This document shows, piece by piece, positions 54,701 through 63,849 of a stretch of DNA of 64,000 nucleotides. This stretch comes from Chlorobiota bacterium (lineage in GTDB: Bacteria; Bacteroidota; Ignavibacteria; OLB7). A program made the position numbers and the translations under genes. Location: positions 3,598,501 to 3,662,500 of the forward strand of contig JADJXR010000001.1 of assembly GCA_016710285.1 (NCBI GenBank), written 5' to 3'. The notes under the pieces were generated by a model that was given only the letters and a program-made list of their open reading frames with translations, made no database searches and was not told the DNA's origin. How positions within the stretch are numbered: the stretch's first letter is position 1; each line of letters starts with the position of its first letter.

Positions 54701-54947
54701 CGCCAACTATCCCAACCCATTCTCCACCACCACCACCATTACGTTCACCGTGCCGGAACGGAGCTTCGTGCGGCTGTCGGTGGATACCGAGCAAGGGGTT
54801 GAAGTAGCTCGCCTAATCGAGGAACATCTTGAAGCCGGAGAGTACCGCGTCCCATTCTCAGCAGAAGGCCTTGCCAGCGGAACATACCTCTACCGTCTAA
54901 CCTCCGGCAGCACAAGTTTGGTGGGGAAGATGACAATTGTGCGGTAG
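51744..54947 (+). CDS. Double beta-propeller secreted protein D (7 + 7 units joined by an Ig-like domain) with T9SS tail
   Basis: This 1,067-residue member has seven units (~35-437), then a non-repeat domain (~437-549) with FTWSTNKNILGTKTIEISED, NGRTWSPVPAATASGD and LFRIYSASDKRDLY. That is the layout of Ig/FN3-type 'W..S.d.G.tW..i' modules common in Bacteroidota exported proteins. Seven more units and one T9SS tail follow. The second propeller opens again with IQWQKTFGG directly after the linker. Two complete seven-fold sets in one chain support the seven-blade reading. It could have formed by fusion of neighbours. Confidence 0.85.
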   Translation: MNRFFNLFLRGSIAGLLGVCLLWQSSPAQEPAPAIQWQQSLGGLGEDVAYSIEQTSDGGYIAAGYSYSTDGDVTGNHGGVDCWVAKFTSAGAIEWQKSLGGSSLDYAKSIQQTNDGGYIVAGYSQSNDGDVTGNHGGVDYWIVKLTSAGVIQWQKSLGGSRGNYATSIAQTSDGGYIIAGYSSSTDGNVTGNHGSTDYWIVKLTSVGAIQWQKSLGGSGGEEAHSITQTSDGGYIVAGWSSSTDGDVTGNHGSTDYWIVKLTNGGAIQWQKSLGGSGQENAASIAQASDGGYIVAGWSSSTDGDVTGNHGSSDYWIVKLTNTGVIQWQQALGGSGGEEARSITQTSDGGYIVAGASWSSDGDVSGHYKEADYWVVKLTSVGAMEWQKSFGGNSNDYATSIKQTSDGGYVIAGYSASNDGDVTRHYGVSKNYDYWIVKLLSADPPDGKFTSLLLQGVDPSGKISAKYPTAFTWSTNKNILGTKTIEISEDNGRTWSPVPAATASGDVTTVQYTTPRHSIQQALFRIYSASDKRDLYTMATPIQIGQPPSVNIQWQKTFGGWEHDGAYDIEPTSDGGYIVAGYSFSGGGQEPNGFHRGGEYWIVKLTGEGAIQWQRSLGGTDRDYATSIRQTADGGYIATGYSHSSNGEVTGHHDSFDYWVVKLTSMGLVEWQKSLGGTGDDRANAIRQTSDGGYIVAGYNQSTDGDVTGHHGAANFPDCWILKLTSVGEIEWQQSLGGSGYDAAYSIAQTSDGGYIIAGYSASNDGDVTGHHGVIPSGDYWIVKLTNAGGIEWQKSLGGSHAEIAKSIEQTSDGGYIVAGLCTSTDGDVIGHHVSADSSDYWIVKLTNAGEIEWQKPLGGTGIDYANSIQQTSDSGYIVAGVSYSNNGDVIGHHGLDKYADYWVVKLTSRGGIEWQKSLGGSSDDYATAIKEVSDSSYVVAGVIWSNDGDVTGNHGRYDCWIVKLAPSNPTGVKPTEPPTPSPWAMNANYPNPFSTTTTITFTVPERSFVRLSVDTEQGVEVARLIEEHLEAGEYRVPFSAEGLASGTYLYRLTSGSTSLVGKMTIVR

Positions 54948-54996
54948 CGGGGTCTTATCCATCATAAACATCCATTCACTAACCTTCAGGACAGCG

Positions 54997-56622
54997 ATGA
55001 ACCAGTTTTTCAATCTTTTCCTCAAAAGCAGCATTGCGGGATTGCTTAGCGTTTGTCTGCTCTCACAACCTTCCAATGCTCAACAGACCCCTCCAAAAAT
55101 CGAGTGGCAACGCTCACTCGGTGGCACGAAGGGTGATGAAGCTACTTCCATCTCCCAGACCAGCGATGGTGGGTACATCATTGCCGGAGTGAGTGCTTCC
55201 ATTGATGGCGATGTTAGCGATCATCATGGATCCGGCGGCTTCATTGATTCCTGGATTGTAAAGCTGACGAGCGGGGGAGAGCTTGCGTGGCAGAAGTCGC
55301 TGGGTGGAAAGATGACGGATTATGCTGCTTCCATCTCCCAGACTAGTGATGGCGGGTACATTGTTGCAGGGTGGAGTGCTTCCACTGATGGCAACGTCAC
55401 CGGGAATCATGGAGGCGATGACTATTGGATCGTGAAGCTGACGAGCGCAGGGGCTATCGAGTGGGAGAAATCGCTGGGTGGGAGCGGTAGCGAGATCGCT
55501 ACTTCCATCACTCAGACAGGTGACGGTGGGTACATAGTTGCAGGATGGAGCGGGTCCACTGATGGTGATGTCACCGGAAATCATGGAGACAATGACTATT
55601 GGATTGTGAAGCTGACGAGCGGAGGGGCGATCGAGTGGCAGAAGTCGTTGGGTGGAAGTGGTGTGGATGATGCATACTCCATCACTCAGACCCGTGACGG
55701 TGGGTACATAGTTGTAGGATGGGGTCAATCCACTGATGGTGATGTTACTGGGAATGCGGGTTACTCTGATGCGTGGATCGTGAAGCTGACGGGCGCGGGG
55801 GGGATCGAGTGGCAACAACCACTTGGTGGGGGCAACCATGATTATGGCAATGCCATTGAACAGACCACCGACGGTGGGTACATCGTTGCAGGGGCAAGCC
55901 GGTCCACAGATGGCGATGTTAGCGGGAATCATGGAGGATATGATTCTTGGATCGTAAAGCTAACGAGTGAGGGGGTGATCGAGTGGGAGAAGTCGCTTGG
56001 CGGGAGTGGCGATGAAGTAGCATCCTCCATCGCACAAACCAGTGACAGCGGGTACATAGTTGCAGGATGGAGTTTATCGAATGATGGGGATGTTAGTGGG
56101 AATCGTGGAGCGTATGATTCTTGGATCGTGAAGCTGAGGAGTGGAGGGGAAATCGAGTGGAAGAAGTCGCTGGGTGGGAGTGGCGAGGATGGAGCATCCT
56201 CCATCGCGCAAACCAGTGACGGTGGGTACATAGTTGCCGGAGGGAGTTCTTCCACTGATGGCGATGCTCGCGGGAATCATGGAGAAAGGGATTTCTGGAT
56301 CGTAAAACTTGCCCCTCCCAACTCCACCGGGATAAAACCCACCGAGCCTCCCACCCCAAGCCCCTGGGCGATGAACGCCAACTATCCAAACCCATTCTCC
56401 AGCACCACCACCATCACGTTCACCGTGCCGGAACGGAGCTTCGTGCGGCTGTCGGTGGATAACGAGCAAGGGGTTGAGGTGGCCCGCTTAATCGAGGAAC
56501 ATCTTGAAGCCGGAGAGTACCGCGTCCCATTCTCGGGGGAGGGCCTTGCCAGCGGAACGTACCTGTACCGTCTAACCTCCGGCAGCACCAGTTTGGTGGG
56601 GAAGATGACGGTTGTGCGGTAG
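54997..56622 (+). CDS. Secreted seven-unit beta-propeller protein E with T9SS tail
   Basis: Start at MNQFFNLFLKSSIAGLLSVC. Seven units; a near twin of the member at 48391 through most of the propeller, but with distinct insertions in blade 1 (HHGSGGFIDSWIVKL) and a different last blade. The spacer before it (49 bases) is nearly the same as those at 48342 and 56623. The tail has the 'EEHLEAGEYRVPF' variant, shared with protein D. Confidence 0.85.
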   Translation: MNQFFNLFLKSSIAGLLSVCLLSQPSNAQQTPPKIEWQRSLGGTKGDEATSISQTSDGGYIIAGVSASIDGDVSDHHGSGGFIDSWIVKLTSGGELAWQKSLGGKMTDYAASISQTSDGGYIVAGWSASTDGNVTGNHGGDDYWIVKLTSAGAIEWEKSLGGSGSEIATSITQTGDGGYIVAGWSGSTDGDVTGNHGDNDYWIVKLTSGGAIEWQKSLGGSGVDDAYSITQTRDGGYIVVGWGQSTDGDVTGNAGYSDAWIVKLTGAGGIEWQQPLGGGNHDYGNAIEQTTDGGYIVAGASRSTDGDVSGNHGGYDSWIVKLTSEGVIEWEKSLGGSGDEVASSIAQTSDSGYIVAGWSLSNDGDVSGNRGAYDSWIVKLRSGGEIEWKKSLGGSGEDGASSIAQTSDGGYIVAGGSSSTDGDARGNHGERDFWIVKLAPPNSTGIKPTEPPTPSPWAMNANYPNPFSSTTTITFTVPERSFVRLSVDNEQGVEVARLIEEHLEAGEYRVPFSGEGLASGTYLYRLTSGSTSLVGKMTVVR

Positions 56623-56671
56623 CGGGGTCTTATACACCATAAACATCCATTCACTAACCTTCAGAACAGCG

Positions 56672-58324
56672 ATGAATCAGTTTTTCAGTTTCCTCCTCAA
56701 AAGCAGCATTGCCGTCTTCTTCGGTGTTTGTCTGCTCTGGCAACCTTCCAATGCTCAAAGCATTGCCCCAACAATCGAGTGGCAACGCTCACTCGGCGGA
56801 ACGAATAGTGATGAAGCTACTTCCATCTCCCAGACCAGCGACGGCGGGTACATAGTTGCCGGGTTGAGTTACTCCATTGATGGCGATGTTAGCGATCATC
56901 ATGGATTCGGTGGCGTCATTGATTACTGGATCGTGAAACTCACGAACGCCGGAGCAATGGAGTGGGAGAAATCGTTTGGTGGAAGTGGCGATGACTTTGG
57001 AACCTCTATTGTGCAGACCACCGACGGCGGGTACATCGTCGCAGGGTGGAGCGAGTCCGCAGATGGCAACGTTACCGTGAATCATGGAAAACGTGATTTT
57101 TGGATTGTGAAGCTGACGAACGTAGGAGCGATCGAGTGGGAGAAATCGCTGGGTGGGAGCGGCGATGATGTAGCTGCTTCAATCTTGCAGACCACGGACG
57201 GGGGGTATTTAGTTGCAGGAAGAAGTCGTTCCGATGATGGCGATGTTATTGGGCATCATGGGGCAACGGATTCCTCCGATGCATGGATTGTGAAGCTGAC
57301 GAGCGCAGGGGGAATGGAGTGGCAGAAGTCGTTGGGTGGAAGTGGCACGGATGGAGCTGCTTCTATCGAACAGACCAGCGATGGCGGGTATATAATTGCA
57401 GGATCAAGTCAATCCACTAATGGTGATGGTACTGGTCATCATGGATTAGCGGAGTACTCTGATGCATGGATCGTGAAGCTAACGGGCGCGGGGGGGATCG
57501 AGTGGCAACAGTCACTTGGTGGGAGCAACCATGATTATGGCAATGCCATTGAACAGACCACCGACGGTGGGTACATCGTTGCAGGGTCAAGTCGGTCCAA
57601 TGATGGCGATGTTAGCGGGAATCGTGGGGGAGGTGATTCTTGGATCATAAAGCTCACGAGTGCGGGAGCGATAGATTGGCAACGCTCGCTTGGCGGGAGT
57701 GACGCTGATGGCGGTACCTCGATCAAGCAGACGGCTGACGGCGGGTACATAGTTGCCGGATTTAGCGAGTCCACCGATGGCAATGCCACTGGATGGCATG
57801 AAGGTATGGATTACTTGATCGTGAAGCTGACAAACACAGGGGTGATCGAGTGGCAGCAGTTGTTTGGTGGAAGGCACGATGATTATGCTATCTCTATCAA
57901 GCAGACCACCGACAATGGATATATAGTTGCAGGGTATAGCCAGTCCCATGATGGCGATGTCACCAACAACCATGGATCAGCTGGTTCTTCCGATGCCTGG
58001 ATCGTAAAACTCGCCCCACCCAACTCAACCGGAGTAAAACCCACCGCCCCTCCCATTCCAAACCCCTGGGCAATGAACGCCAACTATCCCAACCCATTCT
58101 CCAGCACCACCACCATCACGTTCACCGTGCCGGAACGGAGCTTCGTGCGGCTGTCGGTGGATACCGAGCAGGGGGTTGAGGTGGCTCGCCTAATCGAGGA
58201 ACAGCTTGAAGCCGGAGAGTACCGCGTCCCATTCTCGGCGGATGGCCTTGCCAGCGGAACATACCTGTACCGCCTAAGCTCCGGCAGCACAAGTTTGGTG
58301 GGGAAGATGACGATTGTGCGGTAG
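56672..58324 (+). CDS. Secreted seven-unit beta-propeller protein F with T9SS tail
   Basis: Start at MNQFFSFLLKSSIAVFFGVC. Seven units. The fourth-fifth boundary (DAWIVKLTGAGGIEWQQSLG, SNHDYGNAIEQTTDGGYIVA) is shared with the members at 48391 and 54997, while blades 2-3 and 6-7 are distinct, making it a mosaic. It is followed by a terminator and appears to end a transcription unit. Confidence 0.85.
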   Translation: MNQFFSFLLKSSIAVFFGVCLLWQPSNAQSIAPTIEWQRSLGGTNSDEATSISQTSDGGYIVAGLSYSIDGDVSDHHGFGGVIDYWIVKLTNAGAMEWEKSFGGSGDDFGTSIVQTTDGGYIVAGWSESADGNVTVNHGKRDFWIVKLTNVGAIEWEKSLGGSGDDVAASILQTTDGGYLVAGRSRSDDGDVIGHHGATDSSDAWIVKLTSAGGMEWQKSLGGSGTDGAASIEQTSDGGYIIAGSSQSTNGDGTGHHGLAEYSDAWIVKLTGAGGIEWQQSLGGSNHDYGNAIEQTTDGGYIVAGSSRSNDGDVSGNRGGGDSWIIKLTSAGAIDWQRSLGGSDADGGTSIKQTADGGYIVAGFSESTDGNATGWHEGMDYLIVKLTNTGVIEWQQLFGGRHDDYAISIKQTTDNGYIVAGYSQSHDGDVTNNHGSAGSSDAWIVKLAPPNSTGVKPTAPPIPNPWAMNANYPNPFSSTTTITFTVPERSFVRLSVDTEQGVEVARLIEEQLEAGEYRVPFSADGLASGTYLYRLSSGSTSLVGKMTIVR

Positions 58325-58351
58325 GGTGGGGCTAAAAGGATAGCGTAAACA

Positions 58352-58390
58352 AGGGGGCTGGCAGTGCTGCCAGTCCCCTGAATGTTTTTT
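58352..58390 (+). terminator. Intrinsic terminator inside the propeller array
   Basis: A 12-bp stem (58352-58363 with 58368-58379, one G-T) containing GGGGGCTGGCA is followed by TGTTTTTT. A promoter-like TATAAATTG follows at 58390-58398, so a new unit probably starts here. Confidence 0.8.
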
Positions 58391-58431
58391 ATAAATTGAT
58401 GAGCACCTATTAACTAACCTCCAAAAGAAAA

Positions 58432-60231
58432 ATGCGCCAGCTGCTCAGCCTTTTTCTCAGAAACAGCATTGCGGGATTGCTCGGTGTTTGTCTGCTCTGG
58501 CAATCTTCCAATGCTCAAAGCATTGCCCCAACAATCGAGTGGCAACGCTCACTCGGCGGAACGAAGGGTGATGTAGCTACTTCCATCTCTCAGACCAGGG
58601 ACGGAGGGTACATAGCTGCAGGATGGAGTCGGTCCACCAATGGCGATGTTAGCGGGCATCGTGGATACGTTGATGCTTGGATCGTGAAGCTGACGAGCGG
58701 GGGAGGGATCGAATGGGAGAAGTCGCTTGGCGGGAGTGGCGGGGATGATGCATACTCCATCACACAGACCAGTGACGGCGGGTACATAGTTGCAGGACGG
58801 AGTAATTCCACTGATGGCGATGTTAGCGGGAATCATGGAGGCTATGACTATTGGATCGTGAAGCTGACGAGCGGTGGGGCGATCGAGTGGCAGAAGTCGT
58901 TGGGTGGGAGTGACTGGGATTGGGCACACTCCATCACACAGACCCGTGACGGTGGGTACATAGTTGCAGGATTGAGTGACTCCAATGATGGTGATGTTAG
59001 CGGGAATCATGGACTCGATGATTCTTGGATCGTGAAGCTGACGAGCGGAGGAGTTATTGAGTGGCAGAAGTCGCTGGGTGGGAGTCGTAATGATGAGGCA
59101 CGCTCCATCACACAGACCCGTGACGGCGGGTACATAGTTGCAGGGTGGAGTTATTCCACTGATGGCGATGTCACCGGGAATCATGGGGGAGCAGATTTCT
59201 GGATCGTGAAGCTGACGAGTAGTGGGGGGATCGAGTGGCAGAAGTCGCTTGGCGGGAGTGGCGATGATGTAGCACCCTCCATCGCACAAACCAGTGACGG
59301 TGGGTACATAGTTGCAGGAGAGAGTACTTCCAATGATGGTGATGTTAGCGGGGATCATGGAGGCGAGGATTACTGGATCGTGAAGCTGACGAGCGGAGGG
59401 GAGATTGAGTGGCAGAAGTTGCTTGGTGGGAGTGACTTTGATGCGGCATACTCCATCACACAGACCCGTGACGGAGGGTACATAGTTGCAGGATCGAGTG
59501 AGTCCACTGCTGGCGATGTTAGCGGGAATCATGGAGACTATGATTCCTGGATCGTGAAGCTGACGAGCGGGGGAGGGATCGAATGGGAGAAGTCGCTGGG
59601 TGGGAGTGGCGTGGATGTGTCACGCTCCATCATTCAGACTGGTGACGGTTGGTACATAGTTGCAGGAGAGAGTGAATCCAATGATGGTGATGTTCGTGGG
59701 CATCATGGGGTGTCGGATTACACTGATTGCTGGATCGTCAAACTGACGAACGCAGGAACGATAGAATGGCAAAAATCGCTCGGTAGAAGTCTTGATGATA
59801 TAGCCACTTCTATCGAACAGACCAGCGACGCTGGATGCATAGTTGCAGGATATAGTTCCTCAACTGACGGCGATGTCACTGGGCATCAAGCATCAACTGA
59901 TGCCTGGATCGTAAAACTCGCCCCACCCAACTCAACCGGAGTAAAACCCACCGACCCTCCCACCCCAAGCCCGTGGGCAATGAACGCCAACTATCCAAAC
60001 CCATTCTCCAGCACCACCACCATCACGTTCACCGTGCCGGAGCGGAGCTTCGTTCGGCTGTCGGTGGATACCGAGCAAGGGGTTGAAGTGGCTCGCTTAA
60101 TCGAGGAACAGCTTGAAGCCGGAGAGTACCGTGTCCCATTCTCGGGGGATGGCCTTGCCAGCGGAACATACCTGTACCGCCTAAGCTCCGGCAGCACAAG
60201 TTTGGTGGGGAAGATGACGGTTGTGCGGTGA
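58432..60231 (+). CDS. Eight-unit propeller-family secreted protein G with T9SS tail
   Basis: This 599-residue member starts MRQLLSLFLRNSIAGLLG. It has eight units instead of seven. Units 1-7 follow the usual pattern. The end of unit 7 and all of unit 8 (59659-59921) are almost the same DNA as the end of the gene at 50051, including the rare SIEQTSDAGCIVAGYSSS. The last WQKSLGG reads WQKSLGR. The extra unit most likely came from recombination with a one-unit offset; it may fold as an eight-bladed form or be destabilised. Confidence 0.85.
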   Translation: MRQLLSLFLRNSIAGLLGVCLLWQSSNAQSIAPTIEWQRSLGGTKGDVATSISQTRDGGYIAAGWSRSTNGDVSGHRGYVDAWIVKLTSGGGIEWEKSLGGSGGDDAYSITQTSDGGYIVAGRSNSTDGDVSGNHGGYDYWIVKLTSGGAIEWQKSLGGSDWDWAHSITQTRDGGYIVAGLSDSNDGDVSGNHGLDDSWIVKLTSGGVIEWQKSLGGSRNDEARSITQTRDGGYIVAGWSYSTDGDVTGNHGGADFWIVKLTSSGGIEWQKSLGGSGDDVAPSIAQTSDGGYIVAGESTSNDGDVSGDHGGEDYWIVKLTSGGEIEWQKLLGGSDFDAAYSITQTRDGGYIVAGSSESTAGDVSGNHGDYDSWIVKLTSGGGIEWEKSLGGSGVDVSRSIIQTGDGWYIVAGESESNDGDVRGHHGVSDYTDCWIVKLTNAGTIEWQKSLGRSLDDIATSIEQTSDAGCIVAGYSSSTDGDVTGHQASTDAWIVKLAPPNSTGVKPTDPPTPSPWAMNANYPNPFSSTTTITFTVPERSFVRLSVDTEQGVEVARLIEEQLEAGEYRVPFSGDGLASGTYLYRLSSGSTSLVGKMTVVR

Positions 60232-60274
60232 ACTCTAAATCATAAGTATCCATTCACTAACCTTCAGAACAGCG

Positions 60275-61918
60275 ATGAATCAGCTACTCAGCCTTTTCCT
60301 CAAAAGCATCATTGGAGTATTGTTTGCGGTTGCCTTGCTCGCACAAACTTTGAATGCCCAACAGACCCCTCCAGCAATTGAGTGGCAGAAGTCGCTGGGT
60401 GGAGATGACTGGGATGTAGCGAACTCCATCGCCCAGACATCTGACGGTGGGTACATCATTGCCGGAGTGAGTTTTTCCATTGATGGCGATGTTAGCGATC
60501 ATTATGGAGGCTATGACTATTGGATCGTGAAGCTGACGAGCGGGGGAGAGCTTGCGTGGCAGAAGGCACTCGGTGGAAATGGTAGGGATGAGGCTGCTTC
60601 CATCGTGCAGACCAGCGATGGCGGCTACATAGTTGCGGGGTCAAGTACTTCCAATAATGGCGATGTTATTAGGAATCATGGAGAAAGTGATTACTGGATC
60701 GTGAAGCTAACGAGTCAGGGGGGGATCCAGTGGCAAAAATCACTTGGTGGGAGTGACCGTGATAATGCTAACTCCATTATACAGACCAGCGATGGCGGCT
60801 ACATAGTCGCAGGGGCAAGTTCTTCTACTGATGGCGATGTCACTAGGCATAGTGGATTATTGAAATTCTATAATTATTGGATCGTGAAACTAACAAGCAC
60901 AGGGGCGATCGAGTGGCAGAAGGCACTTGGCGGGGGTGAGGATGATATGGCTACTTCTATCCAACAGACCAGCGACGGTGGGTACATAGTTGCTGGGGAG
61001 AGCCGTTCCGCTGATGGCGATGTTAGTTGGAATCATGGGCTTGATGAGATTGCTGATTACTGGATTGTGAAGCTAACGAGCTTGGGGGTGATTGAGTGGG
61101 AGAAGTCGCTCGGCGGGACTAGAAGAGATGTAGCTTATTCTATTAAGCAGACCAGCGACGGTGGATACATCGTTGCTGGCTCTAGCGAATCCAAGGATGG
61201 TGATGTTATTGGGAAACATAAAGAAAGTGATGCTTGGGTAGTGAAGCTAACAAGATTGGGGGTGATCGAATGGCTACAGTCGCTTGGTGGTGCTAACAAT
61301 GATGTAGCTACTTCTGTCGAACAAACCCGTGACGGCGGGTACATAGTTGCAGGATCAAGCCAATCCACCGATGGGGATGTGATCGGCGATAATGGAGCAG
61401 CTCCTTTCGATGCTTACTGGATTGTGAAACTCACAAGTGCAGGGGTGATCGAGTGGCAAAAATCGCTCGGTGGAAATCATGCGGATAATGCTTCCTCCAT
61501 CAAGCAAACCCGTGACGGCGGATACATAATTGCAGGATCGAGTAGGTCCACTGATGGTGATGTTACTGGGAATCATGGAGGAATGGATTACTGGATCGTA
61601 AAACTCGCCCCATCCAACTCAACCGGGGTGAAATCCGCCGAGCCTCCCACCCCAAGCCCTTGGGCAATAAACGCCAACTATCCCAACCCATTCTCCAGCA
61701 CCACCACCATCACGTTCACCGTGCCGGAACGGAGCTTCGTGCGGCTGTCGGTGGATACCGAGCAAGGGGTTGAAGTGGCTCGCTTAATTGAGGAACAGCT
61801 TGAAGCCGGAGAGTACCGTGTCCCATTCTCGGGGGATGGCCTTGCCAGCGGAACATACCTGTACCGCCTAAGCTCCGGCAGCACAAGTTTGGTGGGGAAG
61901 ATGACGATTGTGCGGTAG
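60275..61918 (+). CDS. Secreted seven-unit beta-propeller protein H with T9SS tail
   Basis: Start MNQLLSLFLKSIIGVLFAVA. Seven units; one of the most diverged propellers in the array (LTSQGGIQWQKSLGGSDRDN, LTRLGVIEWLQSLGGANNDV), yet the tail is as conserved as in the rest. A very strong terminator follows. Confidence 0.85.
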   Translation: MNQLLSLFLKSIIGVLFAVALLAQTLNAQQTPPAIEWQKSLGGDDWDVANSIAQTSDGGYIIAGVSFSIDGDVSDHYGGYDYWIVKLTSGGELAWQKALGGNGRDEAASIVQTSDGGYIVAGSSTSNNGDVIRNHGESDYWIVKLTSQGGIQWQKSLGGSDRDNANSIIQTSDGGYIVAGASSSTDGDVTRHSGLLKFYNYWIVKLTSTGAIEWQKALGGGEDDMATSIQQTSDGGYIVAGESRSADGDVSWNHGLDEIADYWIVKLTSLGVIEWEKSLGGTRRDVAYSIKQTSDGGYIVAGSSESKDGDVIGKHKESDAWVVKLTRLGVIEWLQSLGGANNDVATSVEQTRDGGYIVAGSSQSTDGDVIGDNGAAPFDAYWIVKLTSAGVIEWQKSLGGNHADNASSIKQTRDGGYIIAGSSRSTDGDVTGNHGGMDYWIVKLAPSNSTGVKSAEPPTPSPWAINANYPNPFSSTTTITFTVPERSFVRLSVDTEQGVEVARLIEEQLEAGEYRVPFSGDGLASGTYLYRLSSGSTSLVGKMTIVR

Positions 61919-61941
61919 CGGGTGCGGCGGGTCTATGAGAC

Positions 61942-61992
61942 AAAACATCCATGGGGCTGGCAGCAGACACTGCCAGCCCCATGGATGTTTTT
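61942..61992 (+). terminator. Very strong intrinsic terminator
   Basis: A perfect 22-bp stem (61942-61963 with 61970-61991; core GGGGCTGGCAG) with a 6-base loop ends in a T run. The remaining bases to 62156 hold no gene; the paralogues' conserved 'TCCATTCACTAAC' leader reappears just before the next ATG. Confidence 0.93.
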
Positions 61993-62156
61993 AGGGGGGC
62001 CGATGCTGTCGGCTCTTCTCCTCTGCCATAGCTCTACCAACCTCTCCATCACAATTTTTCCTCTGGTAGTGGGCTTGCTTCTTTATGGTTGAAGTTTTGT
62101 GATAATTTTGGGCCATCCAAGGTGCGGTTATCCATTCACTAACATTCAGGACAACA

Positions 62157-63800
62157 ATGACCCAGTTCTTCAGCTTTGTGCTCAGAAGCAGCATTGCAGT
62201 ATTGCTTGGTGCTGTTCTGCTTTGGCAACCTTTGCATGCCCAGCAACCTTCTCCAGCAATCGAGTGGCAGAAGGCGCTGGGTGGGAGTGGCAATGATGTG
62301 GCATACTCCATCACCCAGACCAGTGACGGTGGGTACATAGTTGCGGGGTATAGTTATTCTACTGATGGTGATGTTAGCGGGCATCATGGAGCAGCTAATC
62401 ACCCCGATTTCTGGATTGTGAAGCTGACGAGCGGGGGGGAGATTGAGTGGCAGAAGTCGCTGGGTGGGAGTGACGGTGATTGGGCAAACTCCATCACCCA
62501 GACCCGTGACGGCGGGTACATAGTTGCCGGATATAGTAATTCCACTAATGGTGATGTTAGCGGGAATCATGGAGGACTTGATTACTGGATCGTGAAGCTG
62601 ACGAGCGGGGGGGAGATTGAGTGGCAGAAGTCGCTTGGTGGGAGTGGCGATGATTGGGCATCCTCCATCACACAGACCAGTGACGGCGGGTACATAGTTG
62701 CAGGACGGAGTAATTCCACCGATGGTGATGTTAGCGGGCATCATGGAGCAGCTAATCATCCCGATTTCTGGATCGTGAAGCTGACGAGCGGGGGGGAGAT
62801 TGAGTGGCAGAAGTCGCTGGGTGGGAGTAACTATGATGATGCACGCTCCATCACACAGACCAGTGACGGCGGGTACATAGTTGCAGGATCGAGTGGGTCC
62901 ACCGATGGTGATGTTAGCGGGAATCATGGAGGCGGTGATTCCTGGATCGTGAAGCTGACGAGCGGGGGGGAGATTGAGTGGGAGAAGTCGCTGGGTGGGA
63001 GTAACTATGATGATGCACGCTCCATCACCCAGACCAGTGACGGCGGGTACATAGTTGCAGGAGTGAGTACTTCGAATGATGGTGATGTTAGCGGGAATTA
63101 TGGATTATTTGATTACTGGATCGTGAAGCTGACGAGCGGGGGAGGGATCGAATGGCAGAAGTCGCTTGGTGGGAATCGCGATGATTTGGCATCCTCCATC
63201 ACCCAGACCCGTGACGGCGGGTACATAGTTGCAGGATCGAGTCGGTCCACCGATGGTGATGTCACTGGGCATCATGGATCAATTGACTCTACTGATTCCT
63301 GGATCGTGAAGCTGACGAGCGGCGGGGGGATCGAGTGGGAGAAGTCGCTGGGTGGGAGTGGCTTGGATTTGGCATCCTCCATCACCCAGACCAGTGACGG
63401 CGGGTACATAGTTGCAGGACAGAGTACTTCCACTGATGGTGATGTTATCGGGAATCATGGAGGAGGTGATTTCTGGATCGTAAAACTCACCCCTCCCAAT
63501 CCAACCGGAGTAAAACCCACCGGCCTCCCCACCCCAAGCCCCTGGGCAATGAACGCCAACTACCCAAACCCATTCTCCACTACTACCACCATCACGTTCA
63601 CCGTGCCGGAGCGGAGCTTCGTGCGGCTGTCGGTGGATACCGAGCAAGGGGTTGAAGTGGCTCGCCTAATTGAGGAACAGCTTGAGGCTGGAGAGTACCG
63701 CGTTCCATTCTCGGGGGATGGCCTCGCCAGCGGAACATACCTGTACCGCCTAAGCTCCGGCAGCACCAGTTTGGTGGGGAAGATGACAATTGTGCGGTAG
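62157..63800 (+). CDS. Secreted seven-unit beta-propeller protein I with T9SS tail
   Basis: Start MTQFFSFVLRSSIAVLLGAV. Its seven units are unusually alike (LTSGGEIEWQKSLGGS repeated; blades 1 and 3 both have DVSGHHGAANHPDFWIVKL), suggesting recent duplication of blades within the gene. It has the usual T9SS tail with the GLPTPSPW linker, as in protein A. Confidence 0.85.
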   Translation: MTQFFSFVLRSSIAVLLGAVLLWQPLHAQQPSPAIEWQKALGGSGNDVAYSITQTSDGGYIVAGYSYSTDGDVSGHHGAANHPDFWIVKLTSGGEIEWQKSLGGSDGDWANSITQTRDGGYIVAGYSNSTNGDVSGNHGGLDYWIVKLTSGGEIEWQKSLGGSGDDWASSITQTSDGGYIVAGRSNSTDGDVSGHHGAANHPDFWIVKLTSGGEIEWQKSLGGSNYDDARSITQTSDGGYIVAGSSGSTDGDVSGNHGGGDSWIVKLTSGGEIEWEKSLGGSNYDDARSITQTSDGGYIVAGVSTSNDGDVSGNYGLFDYWIVKLTSGGGIEWQKSLGGNRDDLASSITQTRDGGYIVAGSSRSTDGDVTGHHGSIDSTDSWIVKLTSGGGIEWEKSLGGSGLDLASSITQTSDGGYIVAGQSTSTDGDVIGNHGGGDFWIVKLTPPNPTGVKPTGLPTPSPWAMNANYPNPFSTTTTITFTVPERSFVRLSVDTEQGVEVARLIEEQLEAGEYRVPFSGDGLASGTYLYRLSSGSTSLVGKMTIVR

Positions 63801-63849
63801 CGGGGTCTTATACACCATAAACATCCATTCACTAACCTTCAGAACAGCG

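Noticed and set aside
58549..59532. 327-residue minus-strand frame inside propeller gene G (and similar ones in the other paralogues)
   Set aside because: It mirrors the repeating blade codons (IPANIAISG...SCNYVPAVTGLCDG) with the same period; an artefact of repeated sense codons.
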